A stretch of DNA of 8,675 nt from Acidobacteriota bacterium (GTDB lineage Bacteria > Acidobacteriota > Vicinamibacteria > Vicinamibacterales > UBA2999): the NCBI GenBank assembly GCA_947465275.1, contig CANIAI010000074.1, positions 1 through 8,675 on the forward strand, given 5' to 3'. Positions within the stretch are counted from its first letter, which is position 1. Every line of letters begins with the position of its first letter. The position numbers and the translations under genes are program-made. Positions 1 to 6,630 of this stretch are shown here, one piece after another. A model generated the notes under the pieces. It was not told the origin of the DNA. It was given only the letters and a program-made list of their open reading frames with translations, and searched no databases.

Positions 1-773
1 AGAGCCGCGTGAAGGCGCTCGAGAAGATCGAGAAGATCGAGCTGCCGAAGCGGCGTCGTGTCGTCAAGTTCGACTTCCGGCCGCCGCATCGGTCGGGCGA
101 TCAGGTGGCCGTCCTGGAGCAGGTCTCGAAGGCCTACGGCCACCGGGTGATCTACGACGGACTCGACATGACGGTACGTCGTGGCGAGCGCTGGTGCGTG
201 ATGGGACGCAACGGCGCCGGCAAGAGCACGCTGCTGAAGATGGTGGCCGGCGCGCTCACGCCGGACGGCGGCGCCGTCAGCATCGGCGCCAGCGTCGAAC
301 TCGGGTACTTCGCGCAGCAGTCGCTGGAAGTGCTCGATCCCGACCTGACGATCGAGGAGCAGCTGCAGCGCGACTTCCCGCACGAGTCGATCGGCGTGCT
401 GCGCAGCCTCGCGGGCGCGTTCCAGTTCTCGGGCGACGACATCGACAAGAAGATCCGGTCGCTGTCCGGTGGCGAGAAGACGCGGCTGGTCATGGCGCGC
501 ATGCTGCTCAACCCGCCGAACTTCCTCGTGCTCGACGAGCCGACCAACCACCTCGATCTCGCGACCAAGCAGATGCTGATCGAGGCGCTCGCCGACTTCG
601 ACGGCACGATGCTCTTCGTGTCGCACGACCGCGCCTTCCTGCGGGCGCTGGGCAACCGCGTGCTCGAACTCGGGGGCGAGAGCGGGGTCGACGCGCAGCC
701 GCACCTCTACCCGGGCACCTACGAGGAGTACGTCGCCAGGACCGGCCATGAGGCGCCCGGCGTCCACACCTGA
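1..773 (+). CDS. ABC-F family ATPase, C-terminal half (5' end outside the window)
   Basis: This is the end of a soluble ABC-F protein, a family of tandem-ATPase proteins without membrane domains that act on ribosomes (translation factors of the EttA/Uup type, or antibiotic-resistance ribosome protection). The open frame runs in from the window edge: codons upstream of the GTG at 9 read Ser-Arg and continue into VKALEKIEKIELPK, the usual end of the interdomain linker, so that GTG is not the true start. Counting from base 9, the second nucleotide-binding domain shows Walker A GRNGAGKST (residues 66-74), Q-loop YFAQQ (100-104), signature SLSGGEK (151-157), Walker B FLVLDEP (172-178) followed by TNHLD, and the switch histidine in VSHDR (H206). 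All catalytic elements look intact. The protein ends about 48 residues after the switch histidine, without a long C-terminal extension. The subfamily cannot be assigned without the N-terminal half. Confidence 0.93.
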   Translation, partial: SRVKALEKIEKIELPKRRRVVKFDFRPPHRSGDQVAVLEQVSKAYGHRVIYDGLDMTVRRGERWCVMGRNGAGKSTLLKMVAGALTPDGGAVSIGASVELGYFAQQSLEVLDPDLTIEEQLQRDFPHESIGVLRSLAGAFQFSGDDIDKKIRSLSGGEKTRLVMARMLLNPPNFLVLDEPTNHLDLATKQMLIEALADFDGTMLFVSHDRAFLRALGNRVLELGGESGVDAQPHLYPGTYEEYVARTGHEAPGVHT

Positions 774-774
774 G

Positions 775-805
775 GGGCGGCCCCGCGACGGCGCCCCGGT
801 GGGGC
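775..805 (+). terminator. GC-rich hairpin after the ABC-F stop codon, possible terminator
   Basis: Immediately after the TGA at 771-773 there is a GGGG-CGG-CCCC stem. A perfect 5-bp hairpin follows: GCCCC (793-797), loop GGT, GGGGC (801-805). No T-tract follows, so this is not a classical intrinsic terminator. It could still slow or end transcription before the MarR gene. The call rests on position and pairing only. Confidence 0.3.
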
Positions 806-841
806 AGGGCCAAAGTCCTGTCCGCGACGGGTGCAAAGTGC

Positions 842-853
842 TATAACGTGGGG
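842..853 (+). promoter_or_regulatory. Possible -10 box and the RBS of the MarR gene
   Basis: TATAAC at 842-847 stands out in GC-rich surroundings and resembles a -10 element, but no good -35 is visible about 17 bp upstream. GGGGA (850-854) lies 6-7 nt before the ATG at 861 and is a good Shine-Dalgarno sequence, which decides in favour of that ATG over the in-frame GTG at 831. If the -10 call is right, the leader would be very short and begin near the RBS, so the two readings are somewhat in tension. The RBS is the firmer of the two. Confidence 0.4.
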
Positions 854-860
854 AAAACTG

Positions 861-1364
861 ATGAGCTTCAAGAAATCGTCCAACAAGCGTGCCGCGCCGG
901 GTGGCGGGGTGGGCAACGGGACCGCGCCACCGGTCGTGCTCGACCGCGCGCTGGAGTTCCTGCGGCTGATGTGGGCCGTGGATCACCAGCTTCACAGTGT
1001 TTCGAAGCGCATGCTCGGGACGGCCGGCATCACCGCCCCCCAGCGCCTGGCGCTCCGGATCATCGGCAGCAACCCCGGACTCACGTCCGGCCAGCTTGCC
1101 ACCCTGCTGCATCTCGACCCCGGCACCGTGTCGGGTATCGTCAAACGGCTCGAAGAGGGCGGGCTGCTCACGCGCGCCCGCAATGCGGACGACACCCGCC
1201 GCATGCACCTCAAGGTCACCCGTCGCGGGGGCGCTCTCAACCAGCGCCGTACCGGGACCGTCGAGGCCGCCACGATGCGCACCTTCGGGGCCCTCAAGCC
1301 CAGCGAGGTCGCCGCCACGTCGAAGTTCCTCCAGCAGTTCGCGGACGAACTCGAACGGGGCTGA
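861..1364 (+). CDS. MarR-family winged-helix transcriptional regulator
   Basis: The product is a 167-aa cytoplasmic DNA-binding protein, probably a dimer, as expected for the MarR family. The order is a basic, Gly/Pro-rich N-terminal tail (about 1-27), a first helix (LDRALEFLRLMWAVDHQLHSVSKRM, 27-51), and then the winged helix-turn-helix. In it, LTSGQLATLLHLDPGTVSGIVKRLEEGGLLTR (74-105) contains the recognition helix, and the wing carries the typical DDTRR (110-114) before LKVTRRG. C-terminal helices (about 135-165) would complete the dimer interface. The start at ATG 861 is supported by the RBS; starting at GTG 831 would add ten residues. MarR proteins often repress nearby genes and respond to small phenolic ligands, but nothing here identifies a target or ligand. 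Hairpins after its stop codon suggest it is not in one operon with the downstream kinase. Confidence 0.9.
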   Translation: MSFKKSSNKRAAPGGGVGNGTAPPVVLDRALEFLRLMWAVDHQLHSVSKRMLGTAGITAPQRLALRIIGSNPGLTSGQLATLLHLDPGTVSGIVKRLEEGGLLTRARNADDTRRMHLKVTRRGGALNQRRTGTVEAATMRTFGALKPSEVAATSKFLQQFADELERG

Positions 1365-1385
1365 CCAGCCGTCATCCCTTCGCCA

Positions 1386-1429
1386 GCGCCGAATCCTCCC
1401 CCTTCGGCGCGGCTCCGGGGCTCCCCCGG
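1386..1429 (+). terminator. Two consecutive hairpins after the MarR gene, probable terminator region
   Basis: A perfect 8-bp stem is formed by GCGCCGAA (1386-1393) and TTCGGCGC (1403-1410) with a 9-nt pyrimidine loop. It is followed at once by CCGGGG (1415-1420) / CCCCGG (1424-1429) with loop CTC. There is no T-run after either. The position, 20 nt after the TGA that ends the regulator and before a separate promoter-like box, fits a transcription end. Confidence 0.45.
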
Positions 1430-1479
1430 GGCGACACACCACCTCCAGACTCCGGCAGGTCGGCCAGGCAGCGCGCCCG

Positions 1480-1485
1480 TATAAT
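1480..1485 (+). promoter_or_regulatory. TATAAT -10 box of the kinase-phosphatase operon
   Basis: A perfect TATAAT lies 20 bp before the GTG start of the kinase, in a very GC-rich stretch where such a match is unlikely by chance. A recognisable -35 hexamer is not visible at the usual distance. The implied leader is only about 14 nt. It contains GGAA (1493-1496) 9 nt before the start as a weak RBS candidate. Confidence 0.5.
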
Positions 1486-1505
1486 CGTGCGCGGAACCCA
1501 GCCCC

Positions 1506-4181
1506 GTGCTCACCCCAGGAACGCGTCTCGGCCCCTATGACATCCAGTCGGTCGTCGGCACCGGCGGCATGGGAGAGGTCTATCGTGCGCGCGACACGCG
1601 GCTCGAACGGACGGTGGCGATCAAGCTGCTCAGCACGCGTCCCGACGGCACGCCGCAGCTGCGCGCGCACTTCGAGCGCGAGGCGCGCACGATCTCGCAG
1701 CTGAACCACCCGCACATCTGCACGCTGTACGACATCGGCGAGACGCCGGGCGCCGGTCCGGACGACCCGCCCCTCAGCTACCTGGTCATGGAGTTCCTCG
1801 AAGGGGAGACGCTCGCCGAGCGGCTCGCCCGCGGACCGCTGCCGGTCGACCGCGCGCTCGTGTTCGCCATGCAGATCGCCGATGCGCTCGACAAGGCGCA
1901 CCGCAAGGGGATCATCCATGGCGACCTGAAGCCCGGGAACGTCATGGTCACCCGCGGCGGCATCAAGCTGCTCGACTTCGGGCTCTCGCGGCAGCGCGTC
2001 GACGGACCGCGTCCGGGGTGGTCGGAGGCCTCGACGCAGACCGTGGAGATCGCGGCGCCGGGCACGATCACCGGGACCCTGCAGTACCTCGCCCCGGAGC
2101 AGCTCGAGGGCCGCGAATCGGACGAGCGCTCCGACATCTATGCGTGCGGCGCCGTCATCTCCGAGATGCTCACCGGCAGGCGGGCATTCGAGGGCGAGAC
2201 GCCGGCCGCGGTCATTGCCGCCATCATGCAGCGCGCGCCGACGCTGCCCGGCGAGGTCGTGCCGGGCATTCCGCCCGCGGTCGATCATGTGGTCGCCACC
2301 TGCCTGGCGAAGGACCCCGACGATCGCTGGCAGCACGCCGGCGACCTCGCGCGCGAACTGCGCTGGCTCGTGGCCTCGCCGCCGAAGCCGGTGGATCCCG
2401 CTGCCGCGGCCGGGGCGTCCCGCACCAGCCGGCTCTGGGCCGGTATCGCCGCCGTCCTGCTGCTGCTCTGCCTGGGGCTGGTCGCGGCCCTGGTGACGCG
2501 ACGGCCGTCGGCCTTGCCGGTCGTGCGCACGTCGGTGCTGCTGCCCGACGGCCTCCGCTTCCCGAACCCCAACGTCATCAACGGTGTCGGGCGTTTCGCG
2601 CTCTCGCCCGACGGCCTGCGCCTCGCCTTCGTCGCCACCGAACCGAACGGCAGCCAGATGCTCTGGGTGCGCGCGCTCGACGCGGTCGCGGCGACCGCCA
2701 TCCCGGGTACGGAGGGGGCGGCGTCGCCGTTCTGGTCGGCCGACTCGCGGCAGATCGGCTTCGTCGCGCAGGGGCAGCTCCGGGTGGTGAACCCGTCGGG
2801 CGGCGCCCCCACGACGATCGCGGCGCCGGCGTTCGGCACCACCGGCGCCTGGAGCCGCGACAACGTCATCCTGTTCACGCCGTCGGTCGGCTCGCCGCTC
2901 TACAGCGTGCCCGCAACCGGCGGTACCCCGAAAGCGGTCACCACGCTCCAGCCCGATGGGGCCGAGCAGCTGCACCGCAACCCGTACTTCCTGCCCGACG
3001 GCCGTCACTTCCTGTACGTCGTGAGCGCCGCCACCGACGGCGGCGGGCGGCGCGGTCTCTACGTCGCGACGCTCGACGGATCGACGCCGGCGACGCTGCT
3101 GGTCGAGAACGCGGCGTCCGCGAAGTACGCCGACGGCTACCTCGTGTTCCTGCGCGACAAGACACTGCTGGCGCAGCGCTTCGACCCCGACAGCCTCGCG
3201 CTCGCGGGTGAACCGCGCACGGTCGCGGACGAGGTCGAGTTGAGCGGGCCCTCTTCGGCCGCCTTCTCGCTGTCGGACACCGGGCTGCTCGCCTACCAGC
3301 CCGCGTCGGGGCAGGGTTCGCAGCTGCTCTGGCTGGATCGCGCCGGCCGCCAGGTCGGCACGGTCGGCGAGCCGGCCGACTTCGGCGACATCGAGCTGTC
3401 GCCCGACGGACGCCAGGTCGCGGTCACCATCATCGATCCGGCCACCAGCACCCGGGACATCTGGCTCGTCGACGTCGCGCGCGGCGTGCGCACGCGTTTC
3501 ACGTTCGACCGCGCCGACGACGTGGCGCCCATCTGGTCGCACGACGGCACCCGCATCGTCTTCACCTCGAACCGCGGCGGGCACTTCGACCTGTACGTGA
3601 AGCCGACGAGCGGCATCGGCATGGAGACGCGGCTGTTCGAGGACGAGGGCGACAAGTACCCGACCAGCTGGTCGTGGGACGGGAAGGCGATCCTCTTCTG
3701 GTCGTTCAACAGCGACGGCACCAGCATCTGGCACCTGCCGCTGAACGACGCCGCCAAGCCGACGCGGTTCCTCCCGTCGCCGGTGAACCCGGGGCGCTTC
3801 TCGCCCGACGGGCGACACATCCTCTACTACTCCGCGGAATCGGGCCGTTCGGAGATCTACCTCGTGCCCTATCCGATCGCCTCGCGGCGCTGGCAGGTGT
3901 CGGATGCCGGTGGCTCCTTCTCCCGCTGGCGGGCCGACGGCCGCGAGGTCTTCTGGGTCGGGCGCGACAATCGCCTGATGGCCGCCACGGTGGATGCCAC
4001 CGGAACGGACGTCCAGGTGGGCGCGGCGCAGCCGCTGTTCGACGCGCGCCCCGTCGGGCCGCGCTACTTCTACGACGTCGCGCCCGAGGGCGACCGCTTC
4101 CTGGTCAACTCGCTGCGCCCCGGGGCCGGGGCCACCTCGATTGCCCTCGTCCAGCACTGGATCGGCGTGCTCGAGCCGTGA
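1506..4181 (+). CDS. Membrane-anchored Ser/Thr protein kinase with C-terminal TolB/PD40-like beta-propeller
   Basis: This is an 891-aa receptor-type Hanks kinase that phosphorylates Ser/Thr on cytoplasmic proteins. Kinase domain (about 11-290): glycine loop GTGGMGEV (18-25), ATP-anchoring lysine in VAIK (K40), helix-C glutamate in EREA (E59), catalytic loop HGDLKPGN (138-145; D140, K142, N145), metal-binding DFG (157-159), a Ser/Thr-containing activation loop, and APE (196-198). The catalytic loop has HGD in place of HRD, a non-RD type. A single hydrophobic segment follows (about 310-331), then a large beta-propeller with PD40-type repeats: FALSPDG (364-370), FWSADSR (409-415), YFLPDGR (494-500), IELSPDGR (629-636), IWSHDGTR (676-683), SWSWDGK (721-727), RFSPDGR (764-770), RWRADGR (807-813). 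The propeller probably lies outside the cytoplasmic membrane and could sense a ligand or partner; this is inferred from topology. The GTG start fits the family N-terminus MLTPGTRLGPY. The downstream phosphatase overlaps its stop codon. Confidence 0.95.
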   Translation: MLTPGTRLGPYDIQSVVGTGGMGEVYRARDTRLERTVAIKLLSTRPDGTPQLRAHFEREARTISQLNHPHICTLYDIGETPGAGPDDPPLSYLVMEFLEGETLAERLARGPLPVDRALVFAMQIADALDKAHRKGIIHGDLKPGNVMVTRGGIKLLDFGLSRQRVDGPRPGWSEASTQTVEIAAPGTITGTLQYLAPEQLEGRESDERSDIYACGAVISEMLTGRRAFEGETPAAVIAAIMQRAPTLPGEVVPGIPPAVDHVVATCLAKDPDDRWQHAGDLARELRWLVASPPKPVDPAAAAGASRTSRLWAGIAAVLLLLCLGLVAALVTRRPSALPVVRTSVLLPDGLRFPNPNVINGVGRFALSPDGLRLAFVATEPNGSQMLWVRALDAVAATAIPGTEGAASPFWSADSRQIGFVAQGQLRVVNPSGGAPTTIAAPAFGTTGAWSRDNVILFTPSVGSPLYSVPATGGTPKAVTTLQPDGAEQLHRNPYFLPDGRHFLYVVSAATDGGGRRGLYVATLDGSTPATLLVENAASAKYADGYLVFLRDKTLLAQRFDPDSLALAGEPRTVADEVELSGPSSAAFSLSDTGLLAYQPASGQGSQLLWLDRAGRQVGTVGEPADFGDIELSPDGRQVAVTIIDPATSTRDIWLVDVARGVRTRFTFDRADDVAPIWSHDGTRIVFTSNRGGHFDLYVKPTSGIGMETRLFEDEGDKYPTSWSWDGKAILFWSFNSDGTSIWHLPLNDAAKPTRFLPSPVNPGRFSPDGRHILYYSAESGRSEIYLVPYPIASRRWQVSDAGGSFSRWRADGREVFWVGRDNRLMAATVDATGTDVQVGAAQPLFDARPVGPRYFYDVAPEGDRFLVNSLRPGAGATSIALVQHWIGVLEP

Positions 4182-5899
4182 TCGTCACCGGTCCGCGCTT
4201 CGCGGTGCATGACGCGCTGGGGCCGCGCGTCGTGGCGATCGAGGCGTCGCCCTTCACGATCGGCCGCCGCGAGGGGCACCACCTGCAGCTGGCCGGCGCC
4301 GAGGTCTCGCGCGACCACGCCGAGGTGATCACGGTGGGCGCCACGGTCACGATTCGTGACCGCGAGTCCCGCTACGGCACCTTCGTCAACGGCGAGCGGA
4401 TCACCGAGCGTCGGCTCGCGCACGGCGACCGCGTGCAGTGCGGACGCATCGGCACGCTGCTCGAGTTCCTGATCGAGGCCGGACCCGGCGACGTCTCGCC
4501 CAACCGCTTCCGCCCGCGCACCACCGCGGCGGCCGACGCGGCTGGCCGTGAGCTGCGTGACGCGGGGCATCCGGTGAGCAGCGCAGACGCGGCGCCCGCG
4601 GTGGGCGACCTGCGGCAGGTCGCCACGCTGCTCGACTCGCTGCGCGAGATGGGGTCGGAGCGGGTCGTCGACGAGGTGCTGACGCTCGTGCTCGACTCGG
4701 CCATCGCCGCGACCGGAGCCGAGCGCGGCTTCCTCATGCTGGCCGACGACGCGGGGGTGCTCGAGCTGAAGCTCGCGCGCATCGCCGGGCAGCTCACCGT
4801 GCCGGTGGCCGGGTTCGAGACCAGCCGCAAGGTGCCCGAAGAGGTCTTCGCGACCGGCGAGACGATGGTGGTCGCCGACCTGCTCGAGAGCGGGCTGGCG
4901 GCGGTGCACACCGGGACGATCGCGCTCGGCATCCGGCAGGTGCTCTGCGCGCCGCTTCGGCTCGTGCGCTACGTCGACCGGCACGAGGGGACGATGGCGC
5001 GCCGCAACATCGGCGTGCTCTATCTCGACAGCCGCGAACGCGGACGGCTCCTGTCGCCCGCGGCCCGCCAGGCGCTCGAGGCGCTCGCGACCGAGGCGGC
5101 CACCGCCATCGAGAACGCCCGGCTCTATCGCGGCGCCCTCGAGAAGGCGCGCCTCGATCAGGAGCTGCAGACCGCGTCGCGCATCCAGCAGGCGCTGCTG
5201 CCCGACGCGCGGCGCACCGGGCCCTTCTTCGAGGCGGTCGGCGCGTCGATCCCGAGCCGCGCCATCGGGGGCGACTTCTTCGATTACCAGGCGCGGCCGC
5301 ACGACCGCTTCGGCTTCGGCCTGGGTGACGTGACGGGGAAGGGGCCGCCTGCGGCGCTGCTGACCGCGATGGTGCAGGGGGCGCTCGCCGCGCACGCGGA
5401 GAGCGATGCGGCGCCGCACGACCTGGTCGCGCTGGTGAACCGGGTGCTGCTGTCGCGCCGCATCGAGTCGCGCTTCGTCACGCTCTTCCTGGGGATGCTC
5501 TCGCCGGACGGTCGCCTCTCTTACTGCAACGCCGGCCAGAACCCGCCGGTGCTGCTGTCGTCGCGCGGCGGCGCGCTCGTGGTCGAGCGGCTCGAGGTGG
5601 GCGGTACCCTCATCGGCGCGTTTCCCGGAGCGGCGTACGACGAGGCGGAACTGCAGTTGTCGCCGGGCGACACCATCGTGCTCTTCAGCGACGGCGTGAC
5701 CGACGCGCAGAGCGCGGACGACGACGACTTCGGCGACGACCGGCTGATCCAGGTGCTGACCGCCGCAGCGGGGAGCCCGCCCGAGGAGATGCTGCGCGTG
5801 CTCTTCGAGGCGGTGCAGCAGTTCTCGCGCGGCGCGGTCCAGTACGACGACATCACGGCGGTGGTGCTGCGCTATCTCGGGCCGCCGAGCGCGGCCTAG
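4178..5899 (+). CDS. FHA-GAF-PP2C (SpoIIE/RsbU-type) Ser/Thr protein phosphatase
   Basis: The product is a 573-aa cytoplasmic phosphatase that would remove phosphate from Ser/Thr residues. Domains: FHA (about 20-100) with GR (29-30), SRDHAEV (44-50) and GTFVNGE (67-73), the residues that bind phosphothreonine peptides; a variable linker (about 101-145); GAF (about 155-315), a likely ligand or redox sensor; a short helix LEKARLDQELQTASRIQQALLP (321-342), typical of the RsbU signalling helix; then the PP2C domain (about 350-567). Metal-binding acidic residues are visible in GGDFFDY (D366), GDVTGKGP (D384), FSDGVTDA (D505) and YDDIT (D557/D558), so it looks active. The frame stays open upstream to 3674, but the true start is the GTG at 4178. 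It overlaps the kinase TGA (GTGA), and the FHA fold begins right after it. Related enzymes dephosphorylate anti-anti-sigma (STAS) proteins; the substrate here is unknown, and the kinase or its targets are the obvious candidates. Confidence 0.93.
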   Translation: MIVTGPRFAVHDALGPRVVAIEASPFTIGRREGHHLQLAGAEVSRDHAEVITVGATVTIRDRESRYGTFVNGERITERRLAHGDRVQCGRIGTLLEFLIEAGPGDVSPNRFRPRTTAAADAAGRELRDAGHPVSSADAAPAVGDLRQVATLLDSLREMGSERVVDEVLTLVLDSAIAATGAERGFLMLADDAGVLELKLARIAGQLTVPVAGFETSRKVPEEVFATGETMVVADLLESGLAAVHTGTIALGIRQVLCAPLRLVRYVDRHEGTMARRNIGVLYLDSRERGRLLSPAARQALEALATEAATAIENARLYRGALEKARLDQELQTASRIQQALLPDARRTGPFFEAVGASIPSRAIGGDFFDYQARPHDRFGFGLGDVTGKGPPAALLTAMVQGALAAHAESDAAPHDLVALVNRVLLSRRIESRFVTLFLGMLSPDGRLSYCNAGQNPPVLLSSRGGALVVERLEVGGTLIGAFPGAAYDEAELQLSPGDTIVLFSDGVTDAQSADDDDFGDDRLIQVLTAAAGSPPEEMLRVLFEAVQQFSRGAVQYDDITAVVLRYLGPPSAA

Positions 5900-5903
5900 T
5901 CGC

Positions 5904-5973
5904 GGCACCTGACGCTGAGCCGGCGGGCGGGGCGGGGGCCGGTCGGCGTCCTCCGGTGCTGCGGCCGGGAACG
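5904..5973 (+). repeat. Outer inverted repeat, left copy (A)
   Basis: This 70-bp sequence starts 4 nt after the phosphatase TAG. It matches the reverse complement of 6743-6812 at 64 of 70 positions with no gaps. It begins GGCACCT, contains the G-rich core GGGCGGGGCGGGGGCC, and ends in CGGCCGGGAACG. The match begins at almost the same distance from the stop codon in both convergent genes, so each copy has the same orientation relative to its upstream gene. Confidence 0.88.
5919..5947 (+). terminator. Hairpin 20 nt after the phosphatase stop codon, possible terminator
   Basis: GCCGGC (5919-5924) pairs with GTCGGC (5942-5947), including one G-U pair, around a 17-nt loop that is almost all G. 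The equivalent hairpin exists in the inverted copy after prfC, with one of the changed positions still paired. There is no T-tract. A role in ending transcription or protecting the mRNA 3' end is inference from position and conservation. Confidence 0.35.
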
Positions 5974-6004
5974 GTCGCTTCGCCTTCCGCTGCTCTCCCG
6001 TTCC
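5968..6004 (+). repeat. Hairpin between repeats A and B
   Basis: GGAACGG (5968-5974) and CCGTTCC (5998-6004) form a 7-bp perfect stem around 23 nt. A comparable CGGAACGCG / CGCGTTCCG hairpin sits at 6592-6630 in the right half, supporting common descent of the two halves. Confidence 0.45.
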
Positions 6005-6034
6005 GGCTCCCTGGGTCCTCAGTCGCCATCCTGT

Positions 6035-6080
6035 CGGCCTGGCACAGTCGGACTCCGCCGGCCCCCCGCCCCGCCCGCCG
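6035..6080 (+). repeat. Inner inverted repeat, left copy (B)
   Basis: This 46-bp sequence matches the reverse complement of 6516-6561 at 41 of 46 positions. It contains the complement of the G-rich core (CCCCCCGCCCCGCCCGCC) and the less GC-rich word GCACAGTCGGA. Because its core is inverted relative to that in repeat A, the unit 5904-6080 is itself bounded by an inverted core of roughly 20 bp. Confidence 0.85.
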
Positions 6081-6126
6081 GCCTTGCCGCGATGTGCCCG
6101 CGCGCCAGGCTCGCCGACGTTCCCGA

Positions 6127-6401
6127 GGGCTCGCACGGCGCTGCGCGGGGCTCGATCCTTCGTGCTGACCCCCTCGGAGTTCGTATCGAGGGGCTCACTG
6201 TTCGCGAAACAGGGCTCGATGTTCGCGCGAAGGGGCTCGCAGTTCGTGAAATGGGGCTCGAAGTTCCCGAGATGGGCCACGACTTACGCGTGAGACCCCC
6301 TCGCGGCACAGCGTTTGTCGGCCAACGTGCGCGAAAAGGGGCTCGATGTTCAGCTCGAAGGGCGCGCTGTTCAGCTCGCAGGGCTCGATGCACAGCGAAA
6401 A
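6127..6401. repeat. Degenerate tandem array with a 21-bp period
   Basis: GGGCTC occurs at 6127, 6148, 6191, 6212, 6233, 6254, 6339 and 6381, with a GGGCGC variant at 6360; spacing is 21 bp between neighbours. The TTC-type centre recurs at 6159, 6180, 6201, 6222, 6243, 6264, 6285 (TTA), 6328 (TGC), 6349 and 6370. This is exact 21-bp spacing with one extra base between 6285 and 6328. Best units read roughly GGGCTCGATGTTCGCGAAA. Many contain a palindromic centre: TTCGCGAA (6201-6208), TTCGCGCGAA (6222-6231), TTCGTGAA (6243-6250). About 12-13 units can be traced, the edge and middle ones badly decayed. There are no spacers, so it is not a CRISPR array. Confidence 0.85.
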
Positions 6402-6421
6402 CGCCAGATGCACACTCGTTT

Positions 6422-6446
6422 CATGCCGACATTCAGTTCTGGCATG
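6422..6446. repeat. Short hairpin just right of the tandem array
   Basis: CATGCC (6422-6427) and GGCATG (6441-6446) form a perfect 6-bp stem with a 14-nt or shorter, relatively AT-rich loop. CATGG (6443-6447) and CCATG (6454-6458) offer an alternative, overlapping stem. No function can be assigned. Confidence 0.35.
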
Positions 6447-6487
6447 GCGAGATCCATGTCGAGGTGGCTCGGGCAGGCCTGGTCTGT

Positions 6488-6507
6488 GAGCGAAGCCAGC
6501 GTTCCCG
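6488..6507 (+). repeat. 20-bp direct repeat, first copy (second at 6731-6750)
   Basis: The two copies agree at 18 of 20 positions and both end in AGCGTTCCCG. The second copy runs into the outer inverted repeat A'. The first lies just before B'. A more diverged inverted version is found around 5967-5986. The pair brackets most of the right-hand half of the region, 243 bp apart. Confidence 0.6.
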
Positions 6508-6515
6508 TGGGGTGA

Positions 6516-6561
6516 CGGCGGGCGGGGCGGGGGCCGGGCGGCATCCGACTGTGCAAGGCCG
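6516..6561 (-). repeat. Inner inverted repeat, right copy (B')
   Basis: Inverted partner of 6035-6080 (41 of 46 identical). On the plus strand it starts with the G-rich core (GGGCGGGGCGGGGGCC, from 6520) and then reads TCCGACTGTGC. Confidence 0.85.
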
Positions 6562-6591
6562 CAAGTCGTGCGACCCGCGAGCCATGGAGCC

Positions 6592-6630
6592 CGGAACGCG
6601 AGCGGAGCCGATTCCGCCGAGCGCGTTCCG
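6592..6630. repeat. Perfect 9-bp hairpin with an inner stem
   Basis: CGGAACGCG (6592-6600) pairs with CGCGTTCCG (6622-6630). Inside, CGGA (6603-6606) pairs with TCCG (6613-6616). It corresponds in position and sequence to the hairpin at 5968-6004 in the left half. The following stretch, about 6631-6725, has no counterpart on the left and shows nothing recognisable. Confidence 0.5.

Noticed and set aside
4070..6280. 736-codon minus-strand open frame
   Set aside because: It is antisense to the phosphatase gene and the kinase end. The peptide is Arg/Ala/Gly-rich with no domain, while the plus strand carries clear FHA, GAF and PP2C motifs.
6127..6401. CRISPR array
   Set aside because: Units are contiguous 21-mers with no unique spacers, and no cas genes are near.
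6195..6413. Minus-strand frame with NIEPxxx / NSEPxxx heptapeptides (also in the neighbouring minus frame to 6280)
   Set aside because: Same period-21 effect. The heptads jump frames at the one-base slip, as expected for non-coding minisatellite DNA rather than a selected peptide repeat.
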